NCBI GenBank assembly: GCA_902826945.1
Contig: CADEGS010000134.1
Location: forward strand, 1-12,102
Source: an uncultured bacterium
GTDB taxonomy: Bacteria > Planctomycetota > UBA1135 > GCA-002686595
Direction of reading: 5' to 3'
DNA: 12,102 nucleotides
Shown: positions 1-7,772 of the stretch, one piece after another
Position numbering within the stretch: position 1 is the first letter of the stretch
Layout of the letters: each line of letters starts with the position of its first letter
Made by a program: the position numbers and the translations under genes
The notes under the pieces: model-generated
Told to the model about the DNA's origin: nothing
What the model saw: the letters and a program-made list of their open reading frames with translations, nothing else
Databases searched by the model: none

Positions 1-1398
<1,398 letters not shown>

Positions 1399-1433
1399 GG
1401 CGGCCCATGGTCTCAGGCGGCCGGGGCCTCTGC

Positions 1434-1439
1434 CATACT
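1434..1439 (+). promoter_or_regulatory. Candidate -10 element of anmK
   Basis: CATACT matches the -10 consensus at four of six positions. It lies in the short gap between the divergent regulator and anmK. It ends 6 bases before the GTG at 1446, so transcription would begin at or next to that codon and give a leaderless mRNA. I see no convincing -35 box. This is inference from spacing. Confidence 0.35.
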
Positions 1440-1445
1440 GCGCGC

Positions 1446-2648
1446 GTGAGCGGGAGGCCGGCGGAGGAGGAGCTGCGCGCACGCCTGCGCGCGGGCGAGG
1501 CCTGCGTGGCCGGCGTGCTCTCGGGCACCTCGGCCGACGGCATCGACGTCGCGCTGACGCGCCCGCGCCCCGGCGCGCGGCCGGAGCTCCTGGCCTTCGC
1601 CACCACGCCCTTTCCGCCCGAGCTCGCCGGCCGCGTGCGCGCGGCGCTCGACGGCGCGCCGTGCGGCCTGCGCGCGGCGGCGCTCCTGCACCGCGACCTG
1701 GGGCGCGCGTTCGGCCGCGCGGTGCGCGCGCTCTGCGCCGCGAGCGCCGCGCGCGTGGAGCTCGTCGGCAGCCACGGCCAGACCGTCTACCACCACGACG
1801 GCGACGAGCCCTCGGGCCCGGCCACGCTGCAGCTCGGCGACGGCGACTTCGTCGCGGCCGAGGCGGGCGCGCCGTGCGTGAGCGACTTCCGCCAGGCCGA
1901 CGTCGCCGCGGGCGGCGGGGGCGCGCCGCTCTCGGCGCTGGTGGACGCGGAGCTCTACCCCGACCTGGCGCGCCCGGCGGCCGTGCTCAACCTGGGCGGC
2001 ATCGCCAACGTCACGCTGCTCCCCGGCCGCGCGGCCGCGCTGGCCTTCGACGTCGGCCCGGCGAACGCGCTGCTCGACGGCCTGGCGCGCCGCCTGCTCG
2101 GGCGGCCCTTCGACGAGGACGGCGCGAGCGCGGCGCGCGGCCGCCCCGACACGGCCTTCGTCGCGGAGCTCTTGCGCCACCCGTTCTTCGAGCGTCCGCC
2201 GCCGAAGAGCACGGGCCGCGACACCTTCGGCGAGCCGTGGATCGAGGCGCTCGCCGAGCGCGCTCGCGCGCGCGGCCTGCTCGCGTCCGGCCGCGCGCCG
2301 GACGACCTGCTCGCCAGCGCCGTCGAGCTGGTCGCGACCAGCGTGGCCGACGCGCTCGAGCGCTTCGCCGACCCGCGCCCGACGACGCTGGTCGTCGCGG
2401 GCGGCGGCGCGCGCAACGCCGCGCTGGTGCGCGCCCTCGCGCGGCGCTTCCCCGGCGCGCTCGTGCCGAGCGAGGCCGCGGGCGTGCCCGCCGACGCGCG
2501 CGAGGCGCTCGTCTTCGCGCTGCTCGCCGCGCGCTTCGTGCTCGGCCAGCCCTCGACCGACCCCGCCGCCACCGGAGCGCGGCGCGGCGTCGTGCTCGGC
2601 AAGCTCAGCCGTCCCGAGCCCCTGGCGAGCCCCGCCCCGCTGCGCTAG
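1446..2648 (+). CDS. anmK: Anhydro-N-acetylmuramic acid kinase AnmK
   Basis: AnmK hydrolyses and phosphorylates 1,6-anhydro-MurNAc, released during peptidoglycan turnover, to MurNAc-6-phosphate in the cytoplasm, returning wall sugar to metabolism. The 400-residue product shows the family signature in order: ATP-loop GTSADGID (27-34), GSHGQTVYH (108-116), LNLGGIAN (181-188), FDVGPANALLDG (201-212) whose D202 corresponds to the family's catalytic Asp, KSTGRDTFG (254-262), AGGGARN (318-324) and IPAD-like GVPADAREAL (346-355). Length is slightly above the usual 360-390. The GTG at 1446 is chosen because it follows a -10-like hexamer by 6 bases and gives a normal N terminus; an ATG at 1407 in the same frame would add 13 residues but lies upstream of that hexamer. 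It stops at TAG, 47 bases before a tRNA gene. Function is well supported; the start is less certain. Confidence 0.93.
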   Translation: MSGRPAEEELRARLRAGEACVAGVLSGTSADGIDVALTRPRPGARPELLAFATTPFPPELAGRVRAALDGAPCGLRAAALLHRDLGRAFGRAVRALCAASAARVELVGSHGQTVYHHDGDEPSGPATLQLGDGDFVAAEAGAPCVSDFRQADVAAGGGGAPLSALVDAELYPDLARPAAVLNLGGIANVTLLPGRAAALAFDVGPANALLDGLARRLLGRPFDEDGASAARGRPDTAFVAELLRHPFFERPPPKSTGRDTFGEPWIEALAERARARGLLASGRAPDDLLASAVELVATSVADALERFADPRPTTLVVAGGGARNAALVRALARRFPGALVPSEAAGVPADAREALVFALLAARFVLGQPSTDPAATGARRGVVLGKLSRPEPLASPAPLR

Positions 2649-2654
2649 GATCCC

Positions 2655-2670
2655 CGCCCTTTCGGGGGCG
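2655..2670 (+). other. Small GC hairpin between anmK and tRNA-Thr
   Basis: CGCCC at 2655-2659 can pair with GGGCG at 2666-2670 across a 6-base loop. It sits just after the anmK stop, but no T-run follows, so a role as an intrinsic terminator is unproven. It may instead be a processing or structural feature of the tRNA leader. Confidence 0.25.
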
Positions 2671-2695
2671 CCGGGCCCGTCCCGGCGGCCGCGCG

Positions 2696-2770
2696 GCCAG
2701 AGTAGCTCAACGGCAGAGCACTGCTTTCGTAAAGCAGGGGTTGCGGGTTCGAATCCCGCCTCTGGCTCCA
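2696..2770 (+). tRNA. tRNA-Thr (anticodon CGU)
   Basis: A complete cloverleaf can be drawn. The 7-bp acceptor stem pairs GCCAGAG (2696-2702) with CTCTGGC (2760-2766). The D-arm is GCTC/GAGC. The anticodon stem CTGCT/AGCAG encloses the loop TTCGTAA with anticodon CGT at 2728-2730, reading threonine ACG. The T-arm GCGGG/CCCGC encloses TTCGAAT. The discriminator is T2767 and CCA is encoded at 2768-2770. Reading ACG suits a GC-rich genome. The converging membrane-protein gene ends 6 bases past the CCA. No integrase or repeated 3' tRNA fragment is visible, so this tRNA shows no sign of having served as an attachment site. Confidence 0.97.
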
Positions 2771-2776
2771 TTCCGT

Positions 2777-4435
2777 TCAGCGCGCGCCGTGCGCCTCCTC
2801 GGCGCGCAGCGCGGCGCCGCGGCGGAGCGCGCCGAGGAGCCGCTGGCGCGCCGCCGCGTAGACGCGCCTGCCGAGCGCCGTCGGCGCGTCGGGGAGCGGC
2901 AGCGCGTCCGGGCCGCGCGGATCGACCGCGGGCCAGCCAGCCGCGCTCGCGAGCTCGGCCCGCACGAACACGACCGAGAGCGCGTCGGCGTGCACCAGGC
3001 GCCACGCGGCGCTCGCCCGCAGCCACGCGACGAGCTCCGGCGGGTCGAAGAACGAGAGCAGCACGACCGAGCCGAAGGAGTACTGCGCGTCGAGGCGCTG
3101 GAACGCGGCCGGGCCGCTCAGCGCCAGGCGCTGCAGCAGCGCGGGGCCGTAGACCTCGAGCCGCCCGTCGCACAGCACCTCGTAGGCGGGCCACAGCCGC
3201 CAGCCGAGGTAGCCGCCCGCGAGCATCGAGTGCGCGACGCGGCCGGGCGGGCGCTCGCGCTCGATCCAGTCCGCCGCGCCCTCGGGGACGAAGAGCGCGA
3301 CCGTCCCCAGGCCGGGCTCGTGGTAGGTGCGCGTGCGCTCGTCGTGGCGGCCGCTGGCGATCGAGTCGGAGATCCAGGCGAGCAGCGCCAGGACGAGCGC
3401 GCTGGCCGCGAGCTCGAGCCGCGCGCCAAGAGGACGGCGGTCGAGCTCCTCGTTCGCGCAGCGCACGCCGACGATCGCGCCCGCGATGGCGAGCAGCGCG
3501 ACGTTGCGGTTGGCGATCGCGAACAGGCCGAGGAAGGCGAGGAAGACGAGCGCGCGCTCGACGCGCCGCACGTCGCGGCGCCAGCCCAGGGCCAGCGCCA
3601 GCCCGGCCAGGGCCGCCAGCGCGAGCGCCGGGACGAACGGGGCGAGGTCGGTCCGCCACAAGGGCGCGGTCTCGGTCACCGCCAGCTTGCCGCCGGCCGC
3701 GCCGAGGGGCGCGATCATCCCGAGCTGGCCGAGCGGGTAGAGCGCGCCGCGCACGCCGCTCGGGCTGACGAACGAGCAGCCGAGCACGGCCGCGCCGACC
3801 GCCGCCAGCCGTCGCAGGGGCGCCCGGTCCGCCGCGCGCCCGCGCGCGCGCCAGGCCGCGCCGACCAGGTGCAGCGCGCAGGTCGCCACGCCCAGCGCGA
3901 ACAGCCCGTGCGTGTTGACCCACGCGATCTGCAGCGGCACGAGCGCCCACAGGCGGCGCTCGCCCCCGAGCGCGTGGCGCTCGAGCAGGGCCAGGTTGGC
4001 CGCCAGCAGCACGAACGTGCACAGCTCGGGGCGCGCGAGGAAGCGGTCGCTCGCGGCCACGAGCGCGAGCCCCACGCCGAGCGCCGCCACCCACGGCCGC
4101 TCGCGGCGCCAGCCGCAAGCGGCGAGGATCGCCGCCAGGATGCCGACGGCGAGGGTCTTGGCGACGACGATCGCGGCGTCGCCGCCGAGGGCCTGCAGGC
4201 CGTACAGCCCGAGCTGGAAGAGCCAGTGGATGTCGACGTACGGCGCGCCGTGCGCGGAGTACGAGAGCACGTCCGCGTGCGGGACGCTCGCGTGCTCCCA
4301 GATCCAGCGCCCCGTGCTCAGGTGGAACCAGGTGTCGGGCGCGCGGATGCGGCGCAGCCCCACGAGCAGCACGAGCCCGAGCAGCCCGGCGCCGAGGGCG
4401 ATGCCGGAGAGCCGCGTCCACGCCGCGCGCCTCAT
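2777..4435 (-). CDS. Polytopic membrane protein, GT-C glycosyltransferase-like
   Basis: A 552-residue integral membrane protein of uncharacterised function. After a first membrane segment (about 10-28) comes the motif APDTWFHLSTGRWI (32-45), with an acidic/aromatic/His pattern in the first periplasmic loop like that of GT-C sugar transferases using lipid-linked donors. About eight to ten hydrophobic segments follow up to residue about 365. A soluble C-terminal part carries GGYLGWRLWP (397-406) and CDGRLEVYG (412-420), a pattern I associate with a widespread group of uncharacterised bacterial membrane proteins. I infer a cell-surface glycan or lipid modification role; neither substrate nor activity can be read from the sequence. 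The ATG overlaps the stop of the upstream PadR gene (ATGA), implying translational coupling, and PadR probably controls it. It converges on the tRNA-Thr gene. Confidence 0.8.
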   Translation of the reverse strand: MRRAAWTRLSGIALGAGLLGLVLLVGLRRIRAPDTWFHLSTGRWIWEHASVPHADVLSYSAHGAPYVDIHWLFQLGLYGLQALGGDAAIVVAKTLAVGILAAILAACGWRRERPWVAALGVGLALVAASDRFLARPELCTFVLLAANLALLERHALGGERRLWALVPLQIAWVNTHGLFALGVATCALHLVGAAWRARGRAADRAPLRRLAAVGAAVLGCSFVSPSGVRGALYPLGQLGMIAPLGAAGGKLAVTETAPLWRTDLAPFVPALALAALAGLALALGWRRDVRRVERALVFLAFLGLFAIANRNVALLAIAGAIVGVRCANEELDRRPLGARLELAASALVLALLAWISDSIASGRHDERTRTYHEPGLGTVALFVPEGAADWIERERPPGRVAHSMLAGGYLGWRLWPAYEVLCDGRLEVYGPALLQRLALSGPAAFQRLDAQYSFGSVVLLSFFDPPELVAWLRASAAWRLVHADALSVVFVRAELASAAGWPAVDPRGPDALPLPDAPTALGRRVYAAARQRLLGALRRGAALRAEEAHGAR

Positions 4436-5001
4436 GCGCGCGGGGGAGCCAGGGCGCGCCGGACCGTGCGCCACCAGCGCTGGCGCGCGCGCGCCAGCGC
4501 CAGCGCGCCGTCCCCGGCGAGCCGCCGCAGCGCCTCGGGCGCGTAGGGGTCGGCGGCGGGCGCGGGCCCGCGCTGCTCCAGCGCGGCGCGCAGACGCGCG
4601 AGCTCCGCGGCGATCGCGCGCTCGACGCCGCTCAGGAAGCGCTCGCGCGCCGCGGGCGGGAGCGCGCCCAGGAAGAAGAGCCGCGTGCGGGCGGGGTCGT
4701 CGCCCAGCGCGAGCGCGTCCTCGTCTGCGACGAGCCAGCCCTCGAGCGCCCGGCGCCCGCGCGCGGTGATCGCATAGCGCCGGGTGCCGCGCGCGTCGGT
4801 CGCGCGCGGGCTCGAGCGCAGGAGGCCGCGCCCCTCCAGCCTGCGCACGAGGGGATAGATCGCCCCGGCGCTGCCGCTCCAGCTCGCGGTGGGGGAGGCC
4901 AGGAAGTGCCGGCGGATCGCGTACGGCGTGCTGGGGCCGTCGCACGACACCAGGGCCAGGACGACGTGCTCGAGCTCGCTGGGTCGGCCGGCGCGCGCCA
5001 C
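4432..5001 (-). CDS. PadR-family transcriptional regulator
   Basis: A 189-residue DNA-binding repressor type. The N-terminal winged helix (about 5-85) has the PadR layout: ELEHVVLALV (9-18), PYAIRRHF (26-33), GAIYPLVRRLEGRGLL (46-61), which is the recognition helix and start of the wing, then RRYAITARGRRAL (74-86) closing the wing. The C-terminal half (about 90-189) is Ala/Arg-rich and helical, as in PadR proteins that dimerise through this region. Translation starts at a GTG; GGAGG (complement of 5015-5019) lies 13 bases upstream, an unusually long spacing. The 4-base overlap with the membrane-protein gene suggests one transcript. The AT-rich divergent gap shared with the protease gene is the natural place for its operator. 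The effector ligand is unknown. Confidence 0.9.
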   Translation of the reverse strand: MARAGRPSELEHVVLALVSCDGPSTPYAIRRHFLASPTASWSGSAGAIYPLVRRLEGRGLLRSSPRATDARGTRRYAITARGRRALEGWLVADEDALALGDDPARTRLFFLGALPPAARERFLSGVERAIAAELARLRAALEQRGPAPAADPYAPEALRRLAGDGALALARARQRWWRTVRRALAPPRA

Positions 5002-5028
5002 GGCGCCAACTTAACCTCCGCCCCGCGC

Positions 5029-5056
5029 GTAGCAAAAGTAGCTCGATTCGTATCAA
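5029..5056 (-). promoter_or_regulatory. Candidate padR promoter and operator region
   Basis: Read on the minus strand, TTGATA (5056-5051) and TGCTAC (5034-5029) are separated by 16 bases, a fair match to a housekeeping promoter for the padR-membrane protein pair. The same stretch holds the direct repeat GTAGC-AAAA-GTAGC (5029-5042) and is the most AT-rich patch in the region. On the plus strand, TATCAA at 5051-5056 could act as a -10 for the protease gene. PadR autoregulation from here is inference. Confidence 0.4.
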
Positions 5057-5094
5057 ATGGCCGCGGAGCGCCGGAACCCCCGGCGGACGACCCC

Positions 5095-6300
5095 ATGGAC
5101 CGATCCCGCACCCTCGCCCTGGCCCTCCTCTCCGGGCTCGCCCTCGCCCCGCTCCCGCGGGGCGCGCAGGAGGCGCCGCCCGACCCCGTCGGGCCCGAGT
5201 CGCTGACCCTCGACGGGGAGAGCGTGCGCGTGCCCTTCGCGCTCGCCGCCTCGCGGCCGGTGCCGGTCGTCGAGGCGCGCCTCGACGGCCGCGGCCCCTA
5301 CCGCTTCTTCCTCGACACCGGGGCCTCGGTGTGCGTCCTGGACGAGAGCCTGGCGCGCGAGCTGGGCCTGGCCTCGCTCGGGACGACCGAGGTCGGCGAT
5401 CCCTCGGGCAGCGCGAGGATCAAGGCCGAGGAGGTGCGCCTCGGCGAGCTCGTCCTCGGCGGGCTCGTCGCGCGCGGCCTCCCGGCGGTGGCCTTCGACC
5501 GCAGCGCGCTCGACCGCGGCGACGGCGTGCGCGGCGTGCTCGGGCTGCCGCTCTTCACCCGGCACCTGGTCACGCTGGACTATCCCGCGGGCGCGCTCGT
5601 CGTGCGCCCCGGCGCGCTCGACCCCGCCGCGCCGCACGTCGTGCCCTTCCGGATCGAGGGCGTGCCGCACGTCGTGCTCGAGCTGGACGGGACGCTGCTC
5701 GAGGCGACCGTGGACAGCGGCTCGCCCTCGGGGTTCTCGCTGCCGCGCGCCGTCGCGGAGGCGCACGCCTTCCGCGAGCCCCTGATCGCGATCGGGCGCG
5801 CGCGCACGGTGAACAGCTCGTTCGACGTCCTCGCCGGCCGCCTGCAGGGAGCGGTCTCGCTCGCCGGGCACCGCTTCGACGACCCGTGGGTGGTGGCGAA
5901 CGAGCTCTTCGACCACGTCAACCTCGGCTACGAGGTGCTGCGCCACTTCGCCCTGACGATCGACCTGGCCCAGCGCCGCATGGCCTTCGAGCGCGCCGGC
6001 GAGGGGCCGCTCGCGGTCGCGCGCCCCGCGCCGGCCGGGCCGGCGCCCCGCGCGCGCCGGCTGGGCGCGCAGCTCGCGCCGGAGCCCGCGGGCCTGCGCG
6101 TCGTGCAGGTCGACCCCGCCACGGAGGCCGAGCGCCGCGGCCTGCGCGCGGGCGACCTCCTCGTGCGCCTGGACGGTCGGGACCTCGCGGGCCGCGGCCA
6201 CGAGCCGCTCGGCACAGCGCTGGCGGGCGAGGCGCCGGTCGCCCTCAGCCTGGAGCGCGAGGGCGCGCTCGTGGACGTGGTGCTCTTCCCGCGCGAGTGA
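5095..6300 (+). CDS. Secreted two-lobed aspartic protease with C-terminal PDZ domain
   Basis: A 401-residue exported protein. Residues 1-25 look like a Sec signal peptide (hydrophobic LALALLSGLALAP, cleavage likely near RGAQ-EA). Residues about 55-170 form a retropepsin-like lobe with catalytic FLDTGAS (72-78) and GVLGLPLF (147-154). Residues about 185-298 repeat this plan with VDSGSPSGF (206-214) and the HVNLGYEVLRHF segment (274-285). Two Asp motifs in one chain could form a complete active site, as in pepsin, instead of needing the homodimer typical of single-domain retropepsins. Residues about 320-400 form a PDZ domain with GLRVVQVDPATEAERRGL (333-350) and AGDLLVRLDG (352-361), probably binding C-terminal peptides. 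ATG 5095 is chosen because it opens the signal peptide; a longer frame exists but would bury it. The substrate is unknown. Confidence 0.85.
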   Translation: MDRSRTLALALLSGLALAPLPRGAQEAPPDPVGPESLTLDGESVRVPFALAASRPVPVVEARLDGRGPYRFFLDTGASVCVLDESLARELGLASLGTTEVGDPSGSARIKAEEVRLGELVLGGLVARGLPAVAFDRSALDRGDGVRGVLGLPLFTRHLVTLDYPAGALVVRPGALDPAAPHVVPFRIEGVPHVVLELDGTLLEATVDSGSPSGFSLPRAVAEAHAFREPLIAIGRARTVNSSFDVLAGRLQGAVSLAGHRFDDPWVVANELFDHVNLGYEVLRHFALTIDLAQRRMAFERAGEGPLAVARPAPAGPAPRARRLGAQLAPEPAGLRVVQVDPATEAERRGLRAGDLLVRLDGRDLAGRGHEPLGTALAGEAPVALSLEREGALVDVVLFPRE

Positions 6301-6304
6301 CGCG

Positions 6305-6330
6305 CGAAGGGCGCCGTCGGACGCGCTTCG
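6305..6330 (+). other. Imperfect hairpin between protease and peroxiredoxin genes
   Basis: CGAAG-G-GCG at 6305-6313 can pair with CGC-G-CTTCG at 6322-6330, with one G/G mismatch and an 8-base loop. It lies just after the protease stop. No T-run follows, so it is at best a weak or factor-assisted terminator. Confidence 0.25.
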
Positions 6331-6345
6331 GCCCCCGTGAAGGAC

Positions 6346-6351
6346 TACCAT
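6346..6351 (+). promoter_or_regulatory. Candidate -10 element for the peroxiredoxin-btpA operon
   Basis: TACCAT fits a TAnnnT-type -10 box and lies 35 bases before the peroxiredoxin ATG, downstream of a possible hairpin. This allows a short leader containing the strong Shine-Dalgarno sequence. No recognisable -35 box is present. Confidence 0.3.
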
Positions 6352-6386
6352 CCCGCCGGTTGTCCGAACCCGAAGGAGGCTCTCCC

Positions 6387-6848
6387 ATGGAACCCATGCT
6401 CGCGGTCGGAGCTCGCGCTCCGTCCTTCTCGGTCCTCGATCACGAGGAGAACACCGTCACGCTCGAGGGCCTGGCCGGCCGGCGCTTCGTGCTGTGGTTC
6501 TACCCCAAGGCCGACACGCCCGGCTGAACGCTCCAGGGCTGCGGGTTCCGTGATCGAATCCGCGACTTCGAGGCGCTCGACGTGACGATCCTGGGCGTGT
6601 CCTTCGACACCGTCGAGGAGAACGCGGCCTTCGCCGCCAAGCTCGACTTCCCCTTCCCGCTCCTGTGCGACACGGAGCGCGAGATGGGCCTCGCGTGGCG
6701 CGCCTGCCGCCGCCGAACCGACCGCCATCCGCGCCGCATCACGTACGTGGTCGGACCCGACGGCGCGATCGAGCACGCGATCGACACCCAGGATCCGGCC
6801 AAGCAGGCGCAGGAGCTCCTGGACGCGCTCGAGGTCGCCAGCGGGTGA
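6387..6848 (+). CDS. bcp: Selenocysteine peroxiredoxin (Bcp/PrxQ type), TGA-recoded
   Basis: A thiol- or selenol-dependent peroxidase reducing H2O2 and organic peroxides. The frame is open on both sides of one in-frame TGA (6525-6527, codon 47). Read through, it gives 153 residues, the normal PrxQ length. The TGA occupies the peroxidatic position: YPKADTPG-U47-TLQGCGFRD, where relatives have Cys. C52, five residues on, is at the PrxQ resolving position. Later blocks VTILGVSFD, FPFPLLCD and a C-terminal TYVVGPDGAIEHA complete the thioredoxin fold. The start is fixed by AAGGAGG (6373-6379) 7 bases before the ATG. A hairpin just after the TGA fits a bacterial SECIS. The stop overlaps the btpA-like start (GTGA). 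Termination at the TGA would leave only 46 residues. Selenocysteine at this position is known in some bacterial peroxiredoxins; here it is inferred. Confidence 0.9.
6541..6563 (+). promoter_or_regulatory. Candidate bacterial SECIS hairpin of the peroxiredoxin
   Basis: GCGGGTTC (6541-6548) pairs with GAATCCGC (6556-6563): eight base pairs, one of them G-U. They close a 7-base loop CGUGAUC (6549-6555). The loop's second base, G6550, is 23 bases past the end of the TGA. Known bacterial SECIS elements lie immediately 3' of the UGA, within the coding region, with a G near the start of the apical loop that SelB contacts. This hairpin fits that description. It has not been tested, and the same bases also encode protein. 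Confidence 0.65.
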
Positions 6849-7642
6849 GCTGGCTCGTGCGCGCGCCGGAGCGCCCGCTCCTGATCGGCGTCGTGCACCT
6901 GGGCGCGCTGCCCGGCGCGCCGCGCCACGGCGGGCTCTCCGGCGTGCGCGAGCGCGCGCGCGACGACGCGCGCGCGCTCGCCGCCGGCGGCTGCGACGCG
7001 CTCCTGGTCGAGAACTTCGGCGACGCGCCCTTCCACAAGGAGCGCGTGCCGCCCGAGACGGTGGCGGCCATGGCGCTCCTGGTCGAGCTCGTGGCCGACG
7101 CCGCGGACGGCCTGCCCGTCGGCGTCAACGTGCTGCGCAACGACGCGCGCGCCGCGCTCGGCCTGTGCGCGGCCACGCGCGCGGGCTTCCTGCGCGTCAA
7201 CGTGCACTGCGGCGCGGCGCTCGCCGACCAGGGCCTGCTCGAGGGGCGCGCCGCGCAGACGCTGCGCGAGCGCGCGCGGCTGTGCCCGCGCGCGCTGCTC
7301 CTGGCCGACGTGCAGGTGAAGCACGCCGCGCCGCTCTCGGCGCGCCCGATCGCCGACGAGGCCGAGGACACCTTCGTGCGCGGGCTGGCGGACGCGCTGG
7401 TGGTCTCCGGCGCGCGCACCGGCGACCCGCCGCGGCGCGAGGACCTGGTCCGCGTCCGCGAGCGGCTGCCGCAGGCGCCGCTCTTGGTCGGCTCCGGCCT
7501 CGCTCCGGACAACGCGCGCGAGCTGCTCGGCCCAACCGACGGGGCCATCGTGGGCACGGCCCTCAAGCGGGACGGGCGGGTCGAGGCGCCGGTCGAGCGC
7601 GAGCGCGTGGAGCGCCTGCGCCGGGCGCTCGACGGACGCTAG
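6845..7642 (+). CDS. BtpA/SgcQ-family TIM-barrel protein
   Basis: A 265-residue cytoplasmic protein of the BtpA/SgcQ family. The name comes from a cyanobacterial photosystem I biogenesis factor, but the family is widespread in non-photosynthetic bacteria and its chemistry is unclear. Conserved barrel strands are visible: LIGVVHLGALPG (13-24), LLVENFGDAPF (53-63), PVGVNVLRND (91-100), LRVNVHCGA (116-124), LADVQVKHAAPL (153-164), VVSGARTGDPP (186-196), LVGSGLAPDN (214-223) and AIVGTALKRDGR (234-245). The start is the GTG sharing four bases with the peroxiredoxin stop (GTGA), giving a normal N terminus; a longer frame upstream would overlap peroxiredoxin coding. The overlap implies translational coupling. 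A phosphosugar or nucleoside-type substrate is possible for this fold, but nothing here identifies one. The gene ends at TAG, with 130 bases before the next start. Confidence 0.88.
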   Translation: MSWLVRAPERPLLIGVVHLGALPGAPRHGGLSGVRERARDDARALAAGGCDALLVENFGDAPFHKERVPPETVAAMALLVELVADAADGLPVGVNVLRNDARAALGLCAATRAGFLRVNVHCGAALADQGLLEGRAAQTLRERARLCPRALLLADVQVKHAAPLSARPIADEAEDTFVRGLADALVVSGARTGDPPRREDLVRVRERLPQAPLLVGSGLAPDNARELLGPTDGAIVGTALKRDGRVEAPVERERVERLRRALDGR

Positions 7643-7701
7643 AGCGGGGTCCGGCGCACGGGAGCGGCGCACCCTGGCGTGGGGGTGGCTGACGAGCCCG
7701 C

Positions 7702-7729
7702 TCAAGCCCTCGCCCGAAGCGGCCGAAGG
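7702..7729 (+). promoter_or_regulatory. Possible sigma-28-like promoter
   Basis: TCAAG (7702-7706) and GCCGAAGG (7722-7729) are separated by exactly 15 bases, resembling the FliA/SigD pattern TAAA-N15-GCCGATAA; the 3' half matches only the first five or six positions. It lies 43 bases before the secreted-protein ATG, so a transcript would include its Shine-Dalgarno sequence. It could be chance in GC-rich DNA. The rest of the 7643-7772 gap shows nothing recognisable. Confidence 0.25.
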
Positions 7730-7772
7730 ACTGCGACGAGGCTCGCCCCCGGCCTCGAACAGGAGCCTCTCC

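Noticed and set aside
1407..1445. ATG at 1407 as the anmK start
   Set aside because: The added 13 residues are not family-like, there is no Shine-Dalgarno sequence, and a -10-like hexamer lies inside this stretch. It cannot be fully excluded.
2696..2770. tRNA-Thr as an integration site of a mobile element
   Set aside because: No integrase gene, no repeated tRNA 3' fragment and no change in composition on either side.
4632..5111. Alternative minus-strand gene overlapping padR in another frame
   Set aside because: The composition is Arg/Ala/Ser/Pro shadow sequence; PadR in the other frame has a clear winged helix and coupling to the next gene.
6525..6527. TGA in the peroxiredoxin as a pseudogene or sequencing error
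   Set aside because: It falls exactly on the catalytic Cys codon, the rest of the gene is intact, a hairpin follows, and a second gene shows the same arrangement. Random damage would not select the redox residue twice.
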